A stretch of 64,000 nucleotides of DNA from Alphaproteobacteria bacterium (GCA_024640405.1 JAHEFB010000005.1:62001-126000); one strand, 5' to 3'; shown: positions 26,942 to 35,743, counted from the stretch's first letter. Numbers and translations are program-made. Notes: a model not told the origin generated them from the sequence alone.

Positions 26942-27131
26942 GGAAGAACACCCTGCTGCTGATAACGTGACCATGGTGGGAGGAGACGTCCGGATCGAGA
27001 GTGTGGCTGACGATAAACACTGACAGATCCCGGAAGGGGCACCCGTGCGGGAAGTGGAAACCCTGTCGCAGGTCGACCTGTTCCTGCTGCCTCGGATCAG
27101 TCGGCCATGCAAGAAAGCGGAAACACGGACT

Positions 27132-27263
27132 ATGTCTGACAACAAGAAATCATGGACGCAAACGCTGCCATTTCCAAAACGCTGGCTCGGATATGTGACC
27201 ATCAAGCTTATTGTACTTGGCGTTGGAGTGTACCTGGCTCTGCGCTGGAAGGGAGTATTGTAG
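27132..27263 (+). CDS. Small single-helix membrane protein
   Basis: 43 residues: a polar, basic N-terminus (DNKKSWTQTLPFPKRW) and one membrane helix (VTIKLIVLGVGVYLALRW). No family recognised. Stands alone downstream of an FNR-type site. It may be a small subunit or assembly factor of a respiratory complex; the length and topology recall the one-helix subunits of oxidases. Start chosen for the charge pattern and length; upstream in-frame sequence looks random. Confidence 0.55.
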   Translation: MSDNKKSWTQTLPFPKRWLGYVTIKLIVLGVGVYLALRWKGVL

Positions 27264-27387
27264 CCAGATCCACATACCATCAAGCTGCGCCTTCCACCCG
27301 GATAGCAACCGGGCTAACAATGGCACATGCAGTTCCGACTAATGATCGCGGAACCGCCATGACTGCCTTCTGTGCGGTGGGCCGCGA

Positions 27388-28230
27388 TCAGTGAGACATC
27401 AGCACCGGTGCGGTCATGTTCTGCAGCATGGTTCTGGTAACTCCGCCAAACACGAACTCCCTCAGCCGTGAATGCCCGTAGGCACCTATTACGATCAGGT
27501 CAGCCCCGTTATCGGCAGCCTCATTGAGAAGCGCATCTGCCGGGGACAGCTGCGGAGCCGAAATGCTTTTCGCTACCACCTTTATGTCATGCCGCGCAAA
27601 GACGGCGGCCAATTCAGCTCCAGGCAAGTCACCGGCAATGTCGGGTTCGTCGCGCGCATTGGCCCACAACAGTTCAACCCGTTCGGCGTGTTTCATCAAC
27701 GGAACAGCGTCAAATGCAGCCCGCAGAGCCTCTCTGGTCGCATTCCATCCGATCACAACATTCTTGCCGATTGTGTCAAATGTACCCATGTTCGGAACCA
27801 CGAGCACCGGGCGTCCCGATTCAAGTATCAGGCGCTCTGCGAAATCTGATTCAATCGTGTTGCTGGTTGAGGAGTTTACCTGGCCTGCAACGATGAGATC
27901 CGCATAAGCGGCATGCTCCAGCATCGCATCGGCCAGTAGTCCGGTTTGTCCGTCCACCCGTCGCCATTCGGCGCGAACGCTGTGACGGCGGGCCATGTCT
28001 TCAAACCTGTCTTTCGTGGCTTCAATGTTTTCCTCGAAATGGCGACGGTGATCAATGTCTGCAGCGATTGCCCCGTAACTCGCCGGAATCGCAATTCCGT
28101 GAGGATTGGGAACCGCGTAAATGCCGAGAACATGAGCATCATGAATTCCGGCAAGCGAGAAGGCCGCGTTCATGATGTTTTCCTGACGCTCGATATCAAC
28201 CAGTGATACGGCAATTGTTTTGATCGACAT
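27388..28230 (-). CDS. Tandem UspA universal stress protein
   Basis: 280 residues from the ATG at 28230, which has a GGAGG site. Two Usp domains; the C-terminal one has the ATP-binding signature GAYGHSRLREFVFGGVTRTM. Nearly the same signature occurs in the Usp at 48.5-49.4 kb, so the two are paralogues. Divergent from hsp20, sharing an intergenic region with an FNR-type site; tandem Usps of this kind are often induced in anoxia. Confidence 0.92.
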   Translation of the reverse strand: MSIKTIAVSLVDIERQENIMNAAFSLAGIHDAHVLGIYAVPNPHGIAIPASYGAIAADIDHRRHFEENIEATKDRFEDMARRHSVRAEWRRVDGQTGLLADAMLEHAAYADLIVAGQVNSSTSNTIESDFAERLILESGRPVLVVPNMGTFDTIGKNVVIGWNATREALRAAFDAVPLMKHAERVELLWANARDEPDIAGDLPGAELAAVFARHDIKVVAKSISAPQLSPADALLNEAADNGADLIVIGAYGHSRLREFVFGGVTRTMLQNMTAPVLMSH

Positions 28231-28294
28231 GGCGACCTCCATTTCTTGAATGCACTTGCAAGTGTCAAGTTAGTGATTTCCGGTGCGCTCGCCC

Positions 28295-28308
28295 TTGACC
28301 TGCGTCAA
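28295..28308. promoter_or_regulatory. FNR/DNR-type binding site between usp and hsp20
   Basis: TTGACCTGCGTCAA, exact TTGAY-N4-RTCAA; 64 bp upstream of the usp start (minus) and 108 bp upstream of the hsp20 start (plus). Confidence 0.78.
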
Positions 28309-28416
28309 TTACCGAATCCTGCCGGCCGCGATGCGCTTCAGGTTGACCAGAATCAAAGCAATTCGCGAGCCCGCATTCTATCCTGACCGCAGTCACACTG
28401 TTGCAAGGAGGCACAA

Positions 28417-28839
28417 ATGGTTGAAAAATCACACACAGCAGGGACCGGGTGGTGGCCAAATATGTATGAGCCGCTCCGCAATATTGGCGAGAAGGTGGCT
28501 GAATGGTTCGCCCCGAAATCGGAAGCCTCTGCGCTGGAGGACTATTATGAGATCACTATCGAATTGCCTGGCGTCAAAGCCAAAGACGTTGATGTTTCGG
28601 TTCAGGACAACAGCCTGATGGTTCGTGGAGAAAAACGTTCCGAGCGTCAGCAAAAGGGGCAATCGTTCTATTTTTCCGAACGGGAGTACGGTGCATTCCA
28701 GCGTGCATTCCGGTTGCCGCCGGATGCTGACAGTGAACAGATTGATGCCAAATTTGATGATGGGGTGTTATGCCTTAGAATTGCCAAACGAAGTTCGTCA
28801 AAACCTGCTGCGAGAAAAGTCCAGATAAGCCAATCCTGA
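28417..28839 (+). CDS. Hsp20/alpha-crystallin small heat-shock protein
   Basis: 140 residues with a strong AAGGAGG site. The alpha-crystallin domain spans about 40-135: YYEITIELPGVKAKDVDVSV, the LMVRGEKRSE strand and the FDDGVLCLRIAKR end. ATP-independent holdase. Followed by a small secreted-protein frame and the cbpA-cbpM pair, forming a chaperone block. A second Hsp20 is at 38.2-38.7 kb. Confidence 0.95.
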   Translation: MVEKSHTAGTGWWPNMYEPLRNIGEKVAEWFAPKSEASALEDYYEITIELPGVKAKDVDVSVQDNSLMVRGEKRSERQQKGQSFYFSEREYGAFQRAFRLPPDADSEQIDAKFDDGVLCLRIAKRSSSKPAARKVQISQS

Positions 28840-28857
28840 AGCAAAGGCCATGAGTGA

Positions 28858-29169
28858 TTGACACACAAACTGTTCAAACTGTTCAAACTGACCAGGCTGA
28901 TCCAGAGTTGCATGTTTGCAGTGGCTTTCGCGTGCATCGCCCAGCCATATGCAATTGCCCAGACGTTTTTCGAAGATGATGGACCGGTGCTGATCTGGGT
29001 GACTGTCAAGGCACATTCCGGCGAGGGTCCGTGGCAAGCCTGCAGGAGGGTCTATCAGCGAGACGTGTTTCAGGTTGCGGCCGGGTCCGGCAACAAAGTG
29101 CGGTGCCGAATTGATCATAGCCGCATCTACCAACCCGGTGAGGTCCGGCAAAATTTCAACCGCAACTGA
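28858..29169 (+). CDS. Possible small secreted protein
   Basis: Up to 103 residues from a TTG; an ATG at 28912 gives 85. A putative signal peptide (MFAVAFACIAQPYAIAQ) leads to a short basic domain with two Cys. No family recognised and no clear ribosome-binding site. Kept because the signal-like segment is well formed and the gap between hsp20 and cbpA is otherwise empty. Confidence 0.35.
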   Translation: MTHKLFKLFKLTRLIQSCMFAVAFACIAQPYAIAQTFFEDDGPVLIWVTVKAHSGEGPWQACRRVYQRDVFQVAAGSGNKVRCRIDHSRIYQPGEVRQNFNRN

Positions 29170-29216
29170 CAGGCTGAAATTCAGATTTCATCGTTTATGT
29201 GAGGCACCTGAACACC

Positions 29217-30149
29217 ATGCAATACAAGGATTACTATTCAGTCCTGGGCATCACGAAGGATGCCACACAAGACGACGTTAAACGTGCCTACAGAAAACTT
29301 GCGCGCAAGTTTCACCCCGACCTCAACAAGGAAAAGGGAGCCGAGGAACGGTTCAAGGAAATTGGCGAGGCAAACGAGGTGTTGGGCGATCCTGAAAAAC
29401 GGGCAGCCTACGATCAGTTGGGGGCAGGCTATCATCCCGGCCAGGACTTTCAGCCACCCCCGGACTGGGATGCCGGGTTTGAGTATTCAGGCGGCAGGTC
29501 GGAGACCGCTTTTTCCGATTTCTTTGAGCAACTCTTCGGTCGTTCTCGGCGTGCGGAACAGGCTGGCGGGCCACAGTTTAACGTCGGAGGGCAAGATCAT
29601 CACGCCAGGATACTGATTGACCTGGAGGATGCTTTCGCCGGCGCTACCCGCGCGATTCAACTGAAAATGCCGAAAGTTACCGAGGATGGTCGCGTGATCA
29701 CCGAACAGCGCACCCTCAACGTCAATATTCCGAAGGGAGTTCAACCCGGCCAACACATTCGCCTGAAAGGGCAGGGTGCTCCGGGGCTTGGCCAGGGTCG
29801 ATCAGGCGATCTTTATCTGGAGGTTGAGTTTGCGCGACACCGGCTGTATCGCGTTGAAGGCAAAGACGTTTATCTGGACCTGCCGATTGCTCCGTGGGAA
29901 GCCGCGCTCGGCGGCAAGGTCAAGGCGCCAACACCATATGGAGTGGTGGATATAACCATTCCCGAAAACTCTGCACAGGGACGCAAACTGCGCCTGAAGG
30001 GCAAGGGTATTCCGGGAAAAACGCCCGGCGACTTCTACGCCGTTGTGAAGATTTCCCTGCCACCGGCGAGAGATGAGAATTCAAGGCAAGTTTATCAGAG
30101 GATGGCGCGGGAGTTGGCTTTTGATCCGCGCGCCAAACTTGGCGTGTAG
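29217..30149 (+). CDS. cbpA: CbpA-type DnaJ co-chaperone
   Basis: 310 residues from MQYKDYYSVLG. J-domain with HPD (FHPDLNKEKG, about residues 33-35 of the domain), a Gly/Phe-containing linker, then the two C-terminal substrate-binding beta domains (IPKGVQPGQHIRLKGQGAPG ... LRLKGKGIPG). The zinc-finger CxxCxGxG repeats of DnaJ are absent, which is the CbpA layout. It stimulates DnaK. Followed by its modulator cbpM. Confidence 0.94.
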   Translation: MQYKDYYSVLGITKDATQDDVKRAYRKLARKFHPDLNKEKGAEERFKEIGEANEVLGDPEKRAAYDQLGAGYHPGQDFQPPPDWDAGFEYSGGRSETAFSDFFEQLFGRSRRAEQAGGPQFNVGGQDHHARILIDLEDAFAGATRAIQLKMPKVTEDGRVITEQRTLNVNIPKGVQPGQHIRLKGQGAPGLGQGRSGDLYLEVEFARHRLYRVEGKDVYLDLPIAPWEAALGGKVKAPTPYGVVDITIPENSAQGRKLRLKGKGIPGKTPGDFYAVVKISLPPARDENSRQVYQRMARELAFDPRAKLGV

Positions 30150-30169
30150 TCAGCATTTGGAGGAAATCC

Positions 30170-30517
30170 ATGTCCGAAGAACCTCGATCAGCACACGCAG
30201 GCACAATCGTTTCCGGCACAGCCGAACTGACGATCGACCAATTGTGTTCCACCTGCGGTTTGCCGAAGGAGAAAATTGTCACTTACGTCGCAGAGGGAGT
30301 TATCGAACCGCTGGGAGAAGCGACTGTCGAATGGCGCTTCTCGCAAACCACCGTTGTCGAGATTCATCGCGCCAGGCGGCTTGAGCAGGACCTTGGCCTG
30401 AATGAGGCCGGCCTTGCACTGGCAATTCAACTTTTGTCGCAGATTGACGACCTGAAGCGCAAATTGGCTCGCATCGAACCTGGAGATCAGGAAAGCTCTC
30501 CGACAGATGTGTTTTAG
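30170..30517 (+). CDS. cbpM: CbpM-type chaperone modulator (MerR-like HTH)
   Basis: 115 residues with a MerR-like helix pattern (LTIDQLCSTCGLPKEKIVTYVAEGVIEP) and a helical C-terminus (LALAIQLLSQIDDLKRKL). CbpM binds and inhibits the J-domain of CbpA. Twenty bases after cbpA with a GGAGG site, as in the usual cbpAM operon. Confidence 0.88.
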   Translation: MSEEPRSAHAGTIVSGTAELTIDQLCSTCGLPKEKIVTYVAEGVIEPLGEATVEWRFSQTTVVEIHRARRLEQDLGLNEAGLALAIQLLSQIDDLKRKLARIEPGDQESSPTDVF

Positions 30518-30584
30518 CAACTGCCTCGATCAAGAAGCACGTAAAGAAATGCAAATCCAAAGTTTGTCGGGGTCGTTACCCAAT

Positions 30585-30941
30585 TCACTCGCCGGGTCCG
30601 GCCAGGCTCTCTATGTATGCCAGCATGTTGCTAATCGTCTGGGTGTCGAGTTCAAACTGTGGCATTTCCGGATGGCCTGTGACAATTCCTTCAGCGAAAG
30701 CTTCGCTCAGGCTGTCAATTGGATAACGATTTTGCAGCGTGCGCAGGGCAGGTGCCTCAGGCATGTGGCTGTCGTCATTCAGACCGACGGCATGGCAGCG
30801 TGCGCAATTGCGCTCGATGAATTCCTTGCCCTTTACGACATCACCGTAGGCCTGGCTGTTTGCAGGCAGGTCTGCCAGCGCAAGCAGAAAACCGGCTGCC
30901 GCCAAAATCCCAGGGAAGCATTTAACTGTCTTGTTCTTCAT
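30585..30941 (-). CDS. Small periplasmic cytochrome c (class I)
   Basis: 118 residues from the ATG at 30941: a signal peptide ending NSQA, one CARCH heme site and a Met ligand region (GHPEMPQF). A likely electron shuttle. An FNR-type site lies only 36 bp upstream, so expression should rise in anoxia; it could be the donor to NirS or to the CuA reductase. Convergent with cbpM, divergent from the next cytochrome gene. Confidence 0.9.
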   Translation of the reverse strand: MKNKTVKCFPGILAAAGFLLALADLPANSQAYGDVVKGKEFIERNCARCHAVGLNDDSHMPEAPALRTLQNRYPIDSLSEAFAEGIVTGHPEMPQFELDTQTISNMLAYIESLAGPGE

Positions 30942-30976
30942 GTTCGACAGCCTACCGGGCAAAGGGCTGAATTACC

Positions 30977-30990
30977 TTGATCGGTGTCAA
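30977..30990. promoter_or_regulatory. FNR/DNR-type binding site upstream of the minus-strand cytochrome c gene
   Basis: TTGATCGGTGTCAA, exact TTGAY-N4-RTCAA, 36 bp upstream of the start at 30941. A second site follows 45 bases further on, facing the divergent cytochrome gene. Confidence 0.8.
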
Positions 30991-31034
30991 TGTCTGAAGA
31001 ATTCTCTTCCGGCCTGAATTCAAGGACCCTGATA

Positions 31035-31048
31035 TTGATGCATATCAA
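31035..31048. promoter_or_regulatory. FNR-type binding site upstream of the plus-strand cytochrome c gene
   Basis: TTGATGCATATCAA, a fully symmetric FNR consensus, 74 bp upstream of the start at 31122. Confidence 0.88.
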
Positions 31049-31121
31049 GGTGCCGGAAGCAAAAACCTCCACCATGAGTGCGAACACAGCAAGTCAATTG
31101 AATTATCAAGGATGACGCCCC

Positions 31122-31592
31122 ATGAAATTGCAGTCGCGCTATCTGTCTGCGCTATTCCTGCCGGTCCTCTTGTCGATTGTGGTCCATACTCATTCAGCCT
31201 CAGCCACCAGTGCTGTAACTGCGTCCGACCTGAAGCCGCCTGAACTCGCCCGCGCGGCTGAGGATTTCAATACCTTTTGCAGTGTTTGCCATGGCAGCGA
31301 CGCCAAAGGTCACGGACCTGTTGCAAAGGAGTTGAAGACCCCGCCAGCGGATCTCACCAGAATTTCTTACCGCGCAGGTGGTTCGTTCCCCACGGAGGCT
31401 GTCTTCAAGAAGGTCGAGGGGCTGGATATGCCGCTGGCACACGGGACATCCGCGATGCCCATCTGGGGCGCGTTGTTCGTTCGCCAGGCTGTGGGAGAGG
31501 GCGTGTTGATCGAGGATGCCAGAACTGCGGCCCGGGTTGCAACTGACCGCATTCGCCGGCTGGTCAAGTATCTGGAGACGATACAGGAGTAA
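31122..31592 (+). CDS. Periplasmic monoheme cytochrome c
   Basis: 156 residues: a signal peptide (to about 29, SASA), CSVCH heme site (NTFCSVCHGSDAKGHG) and a Met ligand segment (GTSAMPIWG). Resembles cytochromes of the c-type oxidase/NOR donor class. Followed by a hairpin terminator. Divergently paired with another small cytochrome under two adjacent FNR-type sites. Confidence 0.92.
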   Translation: MKLQSRYLSALFLPVLLSIVVHTHSASATSAVTASDLKPPELARAAEDFNTFCSVCHGSDAKGHGPVAKELKTPPADLTRISYRAGGSFPTEAVFKKVEGLDMPLAHGTSAMPIWGALFVRQAVGEGVLIEDARTAARVATDRIRRLVKYLETIQE

Positions 31593-31597
31593 CAGCC

Positions 31598-31613
31598 CGG
31601 GCCCACAGGCCCG
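31598..31613 (+). terminator. Probable intrinsic terminator
   Basis: A 6-bp GC stem (CGGGCC/GGCCCG) with a four-base loop, a few bases after the cytochrome stop and followed by ATCGTTTATTTG. Confidence 0.55.
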
Positions 31614-31622
31614 ATCGTTTAT

Positions 31623-31636
31623 TTGATGAGGATCAA
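31623..31636. promoter_or_regulatory. FNR/DNR-type binding site upstream of the DUF1488-like gene
   Basis: TTGATGAGGATCAA, exact TTGAY-N4-RTCAA, 59 bp upstream of the start at 31696. Confidence 0.75.
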
Positions 31637-31695
31637 CACCCGGTCATTTCAAATGTGCAAGCTGTTGTCAGGTGATGCAACTTCTGGAGTTCGAT

Positions 31696-31986
31696 ATGAG
31701 CCAGCTGGTGTTTTCCAGTGATGACAGGTTGTTCGACGGACAATGCGTCCGGTTTGTTGGTCGTGATGGCCAGCGTGAAGTGTTGTGCGGTGTGACGGTT
31801 TTTGCCTTGAAGCATCGGCATCCGGAACTGCCGATGGATGGGCTGCTTCCGGCAGAACTGTTTCTTGATGCCTATGAAAAATTCCTGATCGAAATTCATG
31901 ACATCGCGCGTCACAAGTATGCCGAAGGCCGGATCGAGACAGACGGGCCCATTGAAATAATGGTTCATGATGAAGATTGGAAATGA
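31696..31986 (+). CDS. DUF1488-like small protein
   Basis: 96 residues. I use the ATG at 31696 because TGGAG precedes it at six bases; a GTG/ATG pair at 31672-31675 is possible. The layout (DDRLFDGQCVRFVGRDGQREVLCGVTVFAL ... LFLDAYEKFLIEIHDIARHKYAEGR) fits the DUF1488 family of short cytoplasmic proteins of unknown role. Under an FNR-type site and 34 bases before a usp gene. Confidence 0.65.
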   Translation: MSQLVFSSDDRLFDGQCVRFVGRDGQREVLCGVTVFALKHRHPELPMDGLLPAELFLDAYEKFLIEIHDIARHKYAEGRIETDGPIEIMVHDEDWK

Positions 31987-32020
31987 CGGCCGAATAACGA
32001 GAAACTGAAGGGAGCTGAGA

Positions 32021-32431
32021 ATGTACAAATCCATACTTTTGCCTATCGATCTTTCCGAAATCGAGAGAGGCAAGATGATGATTGATGTTGCTCAAGGGCT
32101 GACCACCAAAGACACAAGAATACGCCTGTTGAATGTGGTCACCGACATTCCGGCTTTCGTAGCTGCCGAGGTGCCCAATGAAGTGATCAAGACGGGCATG
32201 AAAACAGCCAAGGAGAGTCTTGAGGCACTGGTCAGAGCTGCTGCCATTAAGGCGGACTGCGAGGTCAGATCCGGCAATCCGGGACCTACAATATTGGCCT
32301 CGGCTGACGAATCTGGCGCCGACCTCATTATAATAGGTTCTCACAAACCGGGTCTGCAGGACTATTTTCTCGGGTCAACTGCGGCCCGTGTCGTGCGCCA
32401 TGCGCAATGTTCTGTCCTGGTGATGAGATAA
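32021..32431 (+). CDS. Single-domain UspA universal stress protein
   Basis: 136 residues, one Usp domain: MYKSILLPIDLSE at the N-terminus and the ATP-binding signature GSHKPGLQDYFLGSTAARVVRHAQCSVLVMR. Probably transcribed with the DUF1488-like gene. Convergent with the BT1-like transporter. Confidence 0.92.
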   Translation: MYKSILLPIDLSEIERGKMMIDVAQGLTTKDTRIRLLNVVTDIPAFVAAEVPNEVIKTGMKTAKESLEALVRAAAIKADCEVRSGNPGPTILASADESGADLIIIGSHKPGLQDYFLGSTAARVVRHAQCSVLVMR

Positions 32432-32448
32432 GCCGACCGCATCTCGCC

Positions 32449-34092
32449 TTAGTCCTGTGTGCGAAACCTGGACTGCTGCACTATCGCTATAGTGGTTAGC
32501 GGTGCGACGACGGAGATCAGTGCGACTGTAATGAGCAGCCACCCGAGGTTTGCATAATTTGCAGCCACGAGGATGGTGTCAGAAGTCGGATCGCGAACCT
32601 CACGTGCCACAACGAACAGCTGATTCAGATACTTGGTCAAAAGGCTGCTGGCCGACAATGCCAGATTGGTAAACGAGGCCATGACGGCAAAAAAAGTTGC
32701 CTTCAGGTTGTGCGGTGCATTTCTGGCGATCCATGCCAGCATTGGGATCATGGCTATCTGGCCCAGCGGAGACTCGATTGCCGTATCCAGAATAGCGATG
32801 AACCTTGCGTCAACAACGCCGAACGTCAGCGGTGCAGTCCAGTGATGCAGGCCATAGAAGAGACCAATATTGGGCAGCGCCAATATCCCGGATGCGATGG
32901 TGAGCAATACGACGATATAGACGATTGTTCTCGATGCGATCAAGGGCCTCAAGATGATCATTCCGGCCAGAGTGAGCCCTGCCGTGATCAGGGTCAAAAC
33001 AGATATGAACTGCTGATCAAACCCAAGCACATCAATTTCAAACCATGTTGTGCCGGGTCCGGGCAGCGGCACCGCTCTGAACACAAAAATGATGATTGCC
33101 GTACCCACCAGGGCGCGGGCTCTATCGATATCCAATTCCCGGAGAAGTCTGGACATCAGAAACACCACTATTGCCATTGATCCCAGAAAAACAATCTCTT
33201 GAGAAAACCTGAGGCCGCCAAGCCCCACAGCCAGCGTCAGGATGACAAAGGCGATACCACCCGCAAAGTACCAGTAGTTCGGCTCTGTCTTTTCTCCCGG
33301 GCGATCTATGCTGGCGCTGATCTCGGATTCACTAAAGCCTGCATGCCTCAAGGTGGTCTTTTGACGCCGCTTTAGAAATGCAGCCAGCAGAACACCGCTG
33401 ATTGAGATGGCAGGTATGGTGAGCGCCAACAGGTATATGCGGGCGTAGACTTCGGCCTTTGCGGTCCGGCTTGCCTGTTCGACGCCGGCAAACATGTAGA
33501 TATTGAGCAGCGCTACGCACACCAGTCCGAATATCAGGGAGATTCTGCCCAGGGTCTGCATGGTCGTATGCAGTTTCTTGGCGTCGCTTTCGCTGATTGG
33601 TGTTCCTGATGAATCAATCCTCGGAACCGCCTCAACTGACATGGCATCTGCGACAGCGTCCTGCACAACATAGCCGCAAGGTGCAAGGAGCATGCTGAGA
33701 ACATACCAGGCTTCCACCGGCATGATGGCTGCCATTGTATCGAAACCGGTTATCAGCGCGTACATGATCGCCAGGCTTGCAGTGACAAGCGCGGCACCCA
33801 GGTAGACCAGCAGTCCCTTCCAGCGCCAGATCAGGTCCACCAGGTGGCCAAGCGGCATTTTCAACGCCCAGGGAAGCCCTGCCCAAAAAGCAAGTCCTGA
33901 AAGGAAGGCGGCTGACAGGCCCAGATACTCCTTGACAAAAAAAGTACCGACAATGGCTGTAATGCCGGATATTCCGGCGGCCATGTAAATCATGAGCGGC
34001 GGCAGGAACGACCATCGCAATTGATGCACGAGATCAATAACAGTGGAGTCAAACCATCGCGCCAGCATTTTTTTCCGGTCGGGTGGGAGCAT
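32449..34092 (-). CDS. MFS transporter, BT1 (folate-biopterin)-like
   Basis: 547 residues from the ATG at 34092 (a TTG twelve codons earlier is possible). About twelve hydrophobic helices and the BT1/FBT-like segments GLPWALKMPLGHLVDLIWRWKG and YVVQDAVADAMSVEAV. Substrate cannot be told. Located between a usp gene and fnr. No FNR-type site seen in front. Confidence 0.7.
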   Translation of the reverse strand: MLPPDRKKMLARWFDSTVIDLVHQLRWSFLPPLMIYMAAGISGITAIVGTFFVKEYLGLSAAFLSGLAFWAGLPWALKMPLGHLVDLIWRWKGLLVYLGAALVTASLAIMYALITGFDTMAAIMPVEAWYVLSMLLAPCGYVVQDAVADAMSVEAVPRIDSSGTPISESDAKKLHTTMQTLGRISLIFGLVCVALLNIYMFAGVEQASRTAKAEVYARIYLLALTIPAISISGVLLAAFLKRRQKTTLRHAGFSESEISASIDRPGEKTEPNYWYFAGGIAFVILTLAVGLGGLRFSQEIVFLGSMAIVVFLMSRLLRELDIDRARALVGTAIIIFVFRAVPLPGPGTTWFEIDVLGFDQQFISVLTLITAGLTLAGMIILRPLIASRTIVYIVVLLTIASGILALPNIGLFYGLHHWTAPLTFGVVDARFIAILDTAIESPLGQIAMIPMLAWIARNAPHNLKATFFAVMASFTNLALSASSLLTKYLNQLFVVAREVRDPTSDTILVAANYANLGWLLITVALISVVAPLTTIAIVQQSRFRTQD

Positions 34093-34178
34093 GTCTTTCA
34101 ACGCGCGTAAAGGATCGCAAAAGGCCAATTGTAGTCAATGGCATCAACAGCTGTCTATGAAGTCCCCGGCAGCGATTT

Positions 34179-34943
34179 CTACATAAAGTCAGGGTGCGGC
34201 TCGCTGTCATCGTAGGTCATGGCAAGGTCTCGCAGTCGGTCGATGTCGGTTATGCGGATGGACTTGGTATCGACCATTTCAATGATGCCGTCCGTCTTGA
34301 GTCTGGTCAAGTTGCGGCTGACGGTCTCTATGGTTATGCCGAGAAAACCTGCGATCTCTTCACGTTTGAGTTGCAGGTGAATTATTTGTCTGCTCTGGGC
34401 GGGCGGGCGATGGACACAACCAGCGTGTTCTTCCCTGTATAGCCACAGAATAAAGCGCGCGACTTTCTCCGCGGCGCCAAGCCTGCCCAGTACCGTCATC
34501 CAGTCGTGGGCCTCATCAAGATCCGCACTTGCCTTCTTGAGCAGATGGTGCGCCAACTCAGGATGTTTATCCAGCACGGCCTCAAATTGTTTGCGCCGGA
34601 AACAGCACAATTCAACATCTGTGACACATTCAGCGCTGTTATGGCTCACAGCAGACTCCAAATCACCGAGAATGTCAGAACCGGACAGCAGTCCGACAAT
34701 TTGTTCCCGGCCGTCAGGCAGCATATGGGTCAGCTTGACAATGCCTTTCACAATGATTGCGAAAAGCTGGCTGGTTTCGTCCTGATGGAGTATTTCTTCA
34801 CCGGCCGAGAAGTGCCGGTGAGTCATGATGTCTGTGAGTTCGTGTATGTGTGGCGTATCGAGGGCGCTGCAGACAGCATGATGGCGGACCGGACATTGCG
34901 CACAACGCAAGCCCAAATGCATCTCATGCACAAGTTCAGCCAC
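34179..34943 (-). CDS. fnr: FNR/ANR-type oxygen-sensing regulator
   Basis: 254 residues if started at the GTG at 34943, which has GGGAG nine bases before; a TTG at 35012 and an ATG at 34922 are alternatives. The N-terminal cluster motif is CAQC-x7-C (residues 14, 17, 25) and a fourth Cys occurs in DVELCCF, giving the four ligands of an O2-labile [4Fe-4S] cluster. Beta-roll, dimer helix and a HTH with recognition helix ITIETVSRNLTRL (E-x-xSR, reads TTGAT). Likely the master anaerobic activator acting on the palindromes found here. Confidence 0.93.
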   Translation of the reverse strand: MAELVHEMHLGLRCAQCPVRHHAVCSALDTPHIHELTDIMTHRHFSAGEEILHQDETSQLFAIIVKGIVKLTHMLPDGREQIVGLLSGSDILGDLESAVSHNSAECVTDVELCCFRRKQFEAVLDKHPELAHHLLKKASADLDEAHDWMTVLGRLGAAEKVARFILWLYREEHAGCVHRPPAQSRQIIHLQLKREEIAGFLGITIETVSRNLTRLKTDGIIEMVDTKSIRITDIDRLRDLAMTYDDSEPHPDFM

Positions 34944-35043
34944 CTTTGTTGAACTCCCAAAAATCTTCCGTCCCTGCACAATTACATAACCAGCGTTTGG
35001 GATGCATTGCAACTTTCAATGAGGTTACGAAGCGGTGTTGCAG

Positions 35044-35556
35044 TCATGCCCGGTTGCGGATCATGGCCAGTCGCAATTGTTCCAGGTCTGCAATTGGAAG
35101 GCTCCGGTTCTGCGCGCGAAAGATGGATACGTCTTCCCACTGCAGATGATGCCTCATGCCGTCAAAACAGTATCTCAGCATATAGCCTACGGTATCGAGA
35201 TTGCGGGGAACAATGCCCGCTCCCATGTCAATCAGTGGTTCAAGCAGTTCAAAAACGTAGGCCTGCATGGCGGCATGTTGAGCGGCAGCCTGCTCGGTAC
35301 AGGCCGCCAGCACCCGGTTGTCCGGCTCTTTTTTCAGCATCAACTCGAACAAGGCTTCCTCATCGCGATGATACAGCGGCAAACAAATCTGCAATCGATC
35401 TTTGACCGACGCACACAATTTGACATCCAGCGGGCCACCAAGTTGATCGGCAAGTTGTTCAAGGTCATCGCAGACCTGGTTTTGCAGGTTCCGCTCCAGC
35501 GCTATTACCTCAAATGGGTCAGCGTGTTCCAAATCGATGTCCAGAGAGGACTGCAT
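35044..35556 (-). CDS. Hemerythrin-like HHE-type protein
   Basis: 170 residues from the ATG at 35556. Helical, with possible di-iron ligands in LPLYHRDEEALFELM, CTEQAAAQHAAMQAYVFELLE and GMRHHLQWEDVSIF. Resembles the HHE cation-binding families linked to NO/iron-sulfur stress. Located directly upstream of fnr on the same strand with a gap of about 100 bases. The assignment is from His/Glu spacing only. Confidence 0.65.
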   Translation of the reverse strand: MQSSLDIDLEHADPFEVIALERNLQNQVCDDLEQLADQLGGPLDVKLCASVKDRLQICLPLYHRDEEALFELMLKKEPDNRVLAACTEQAAAQHAAMQAYVFELLEPLIDMGAGIVPRNLDTVGYMLRYCFDGMRHHLQWEDVSIFRAQNRSLPIADLEQLRLAMIRNRA

Positions 35557-35743
35557 ACTCTTGGCCTGTGCAGATATTGCCTCTGGTAATGTTGATCCAG
35601 AATTCCGGTGTCGGCATTGATTTTTGTCAAAAATGCCGGTCGACAGATACAGACGTGCTGTTGTGATTGTTCGAGTTCGCCGTCTCAGCGGATTGTCCCG
35701 GCGAGTGATGCCTGACGATTGCTTACTCTGACCGTGACACGGT

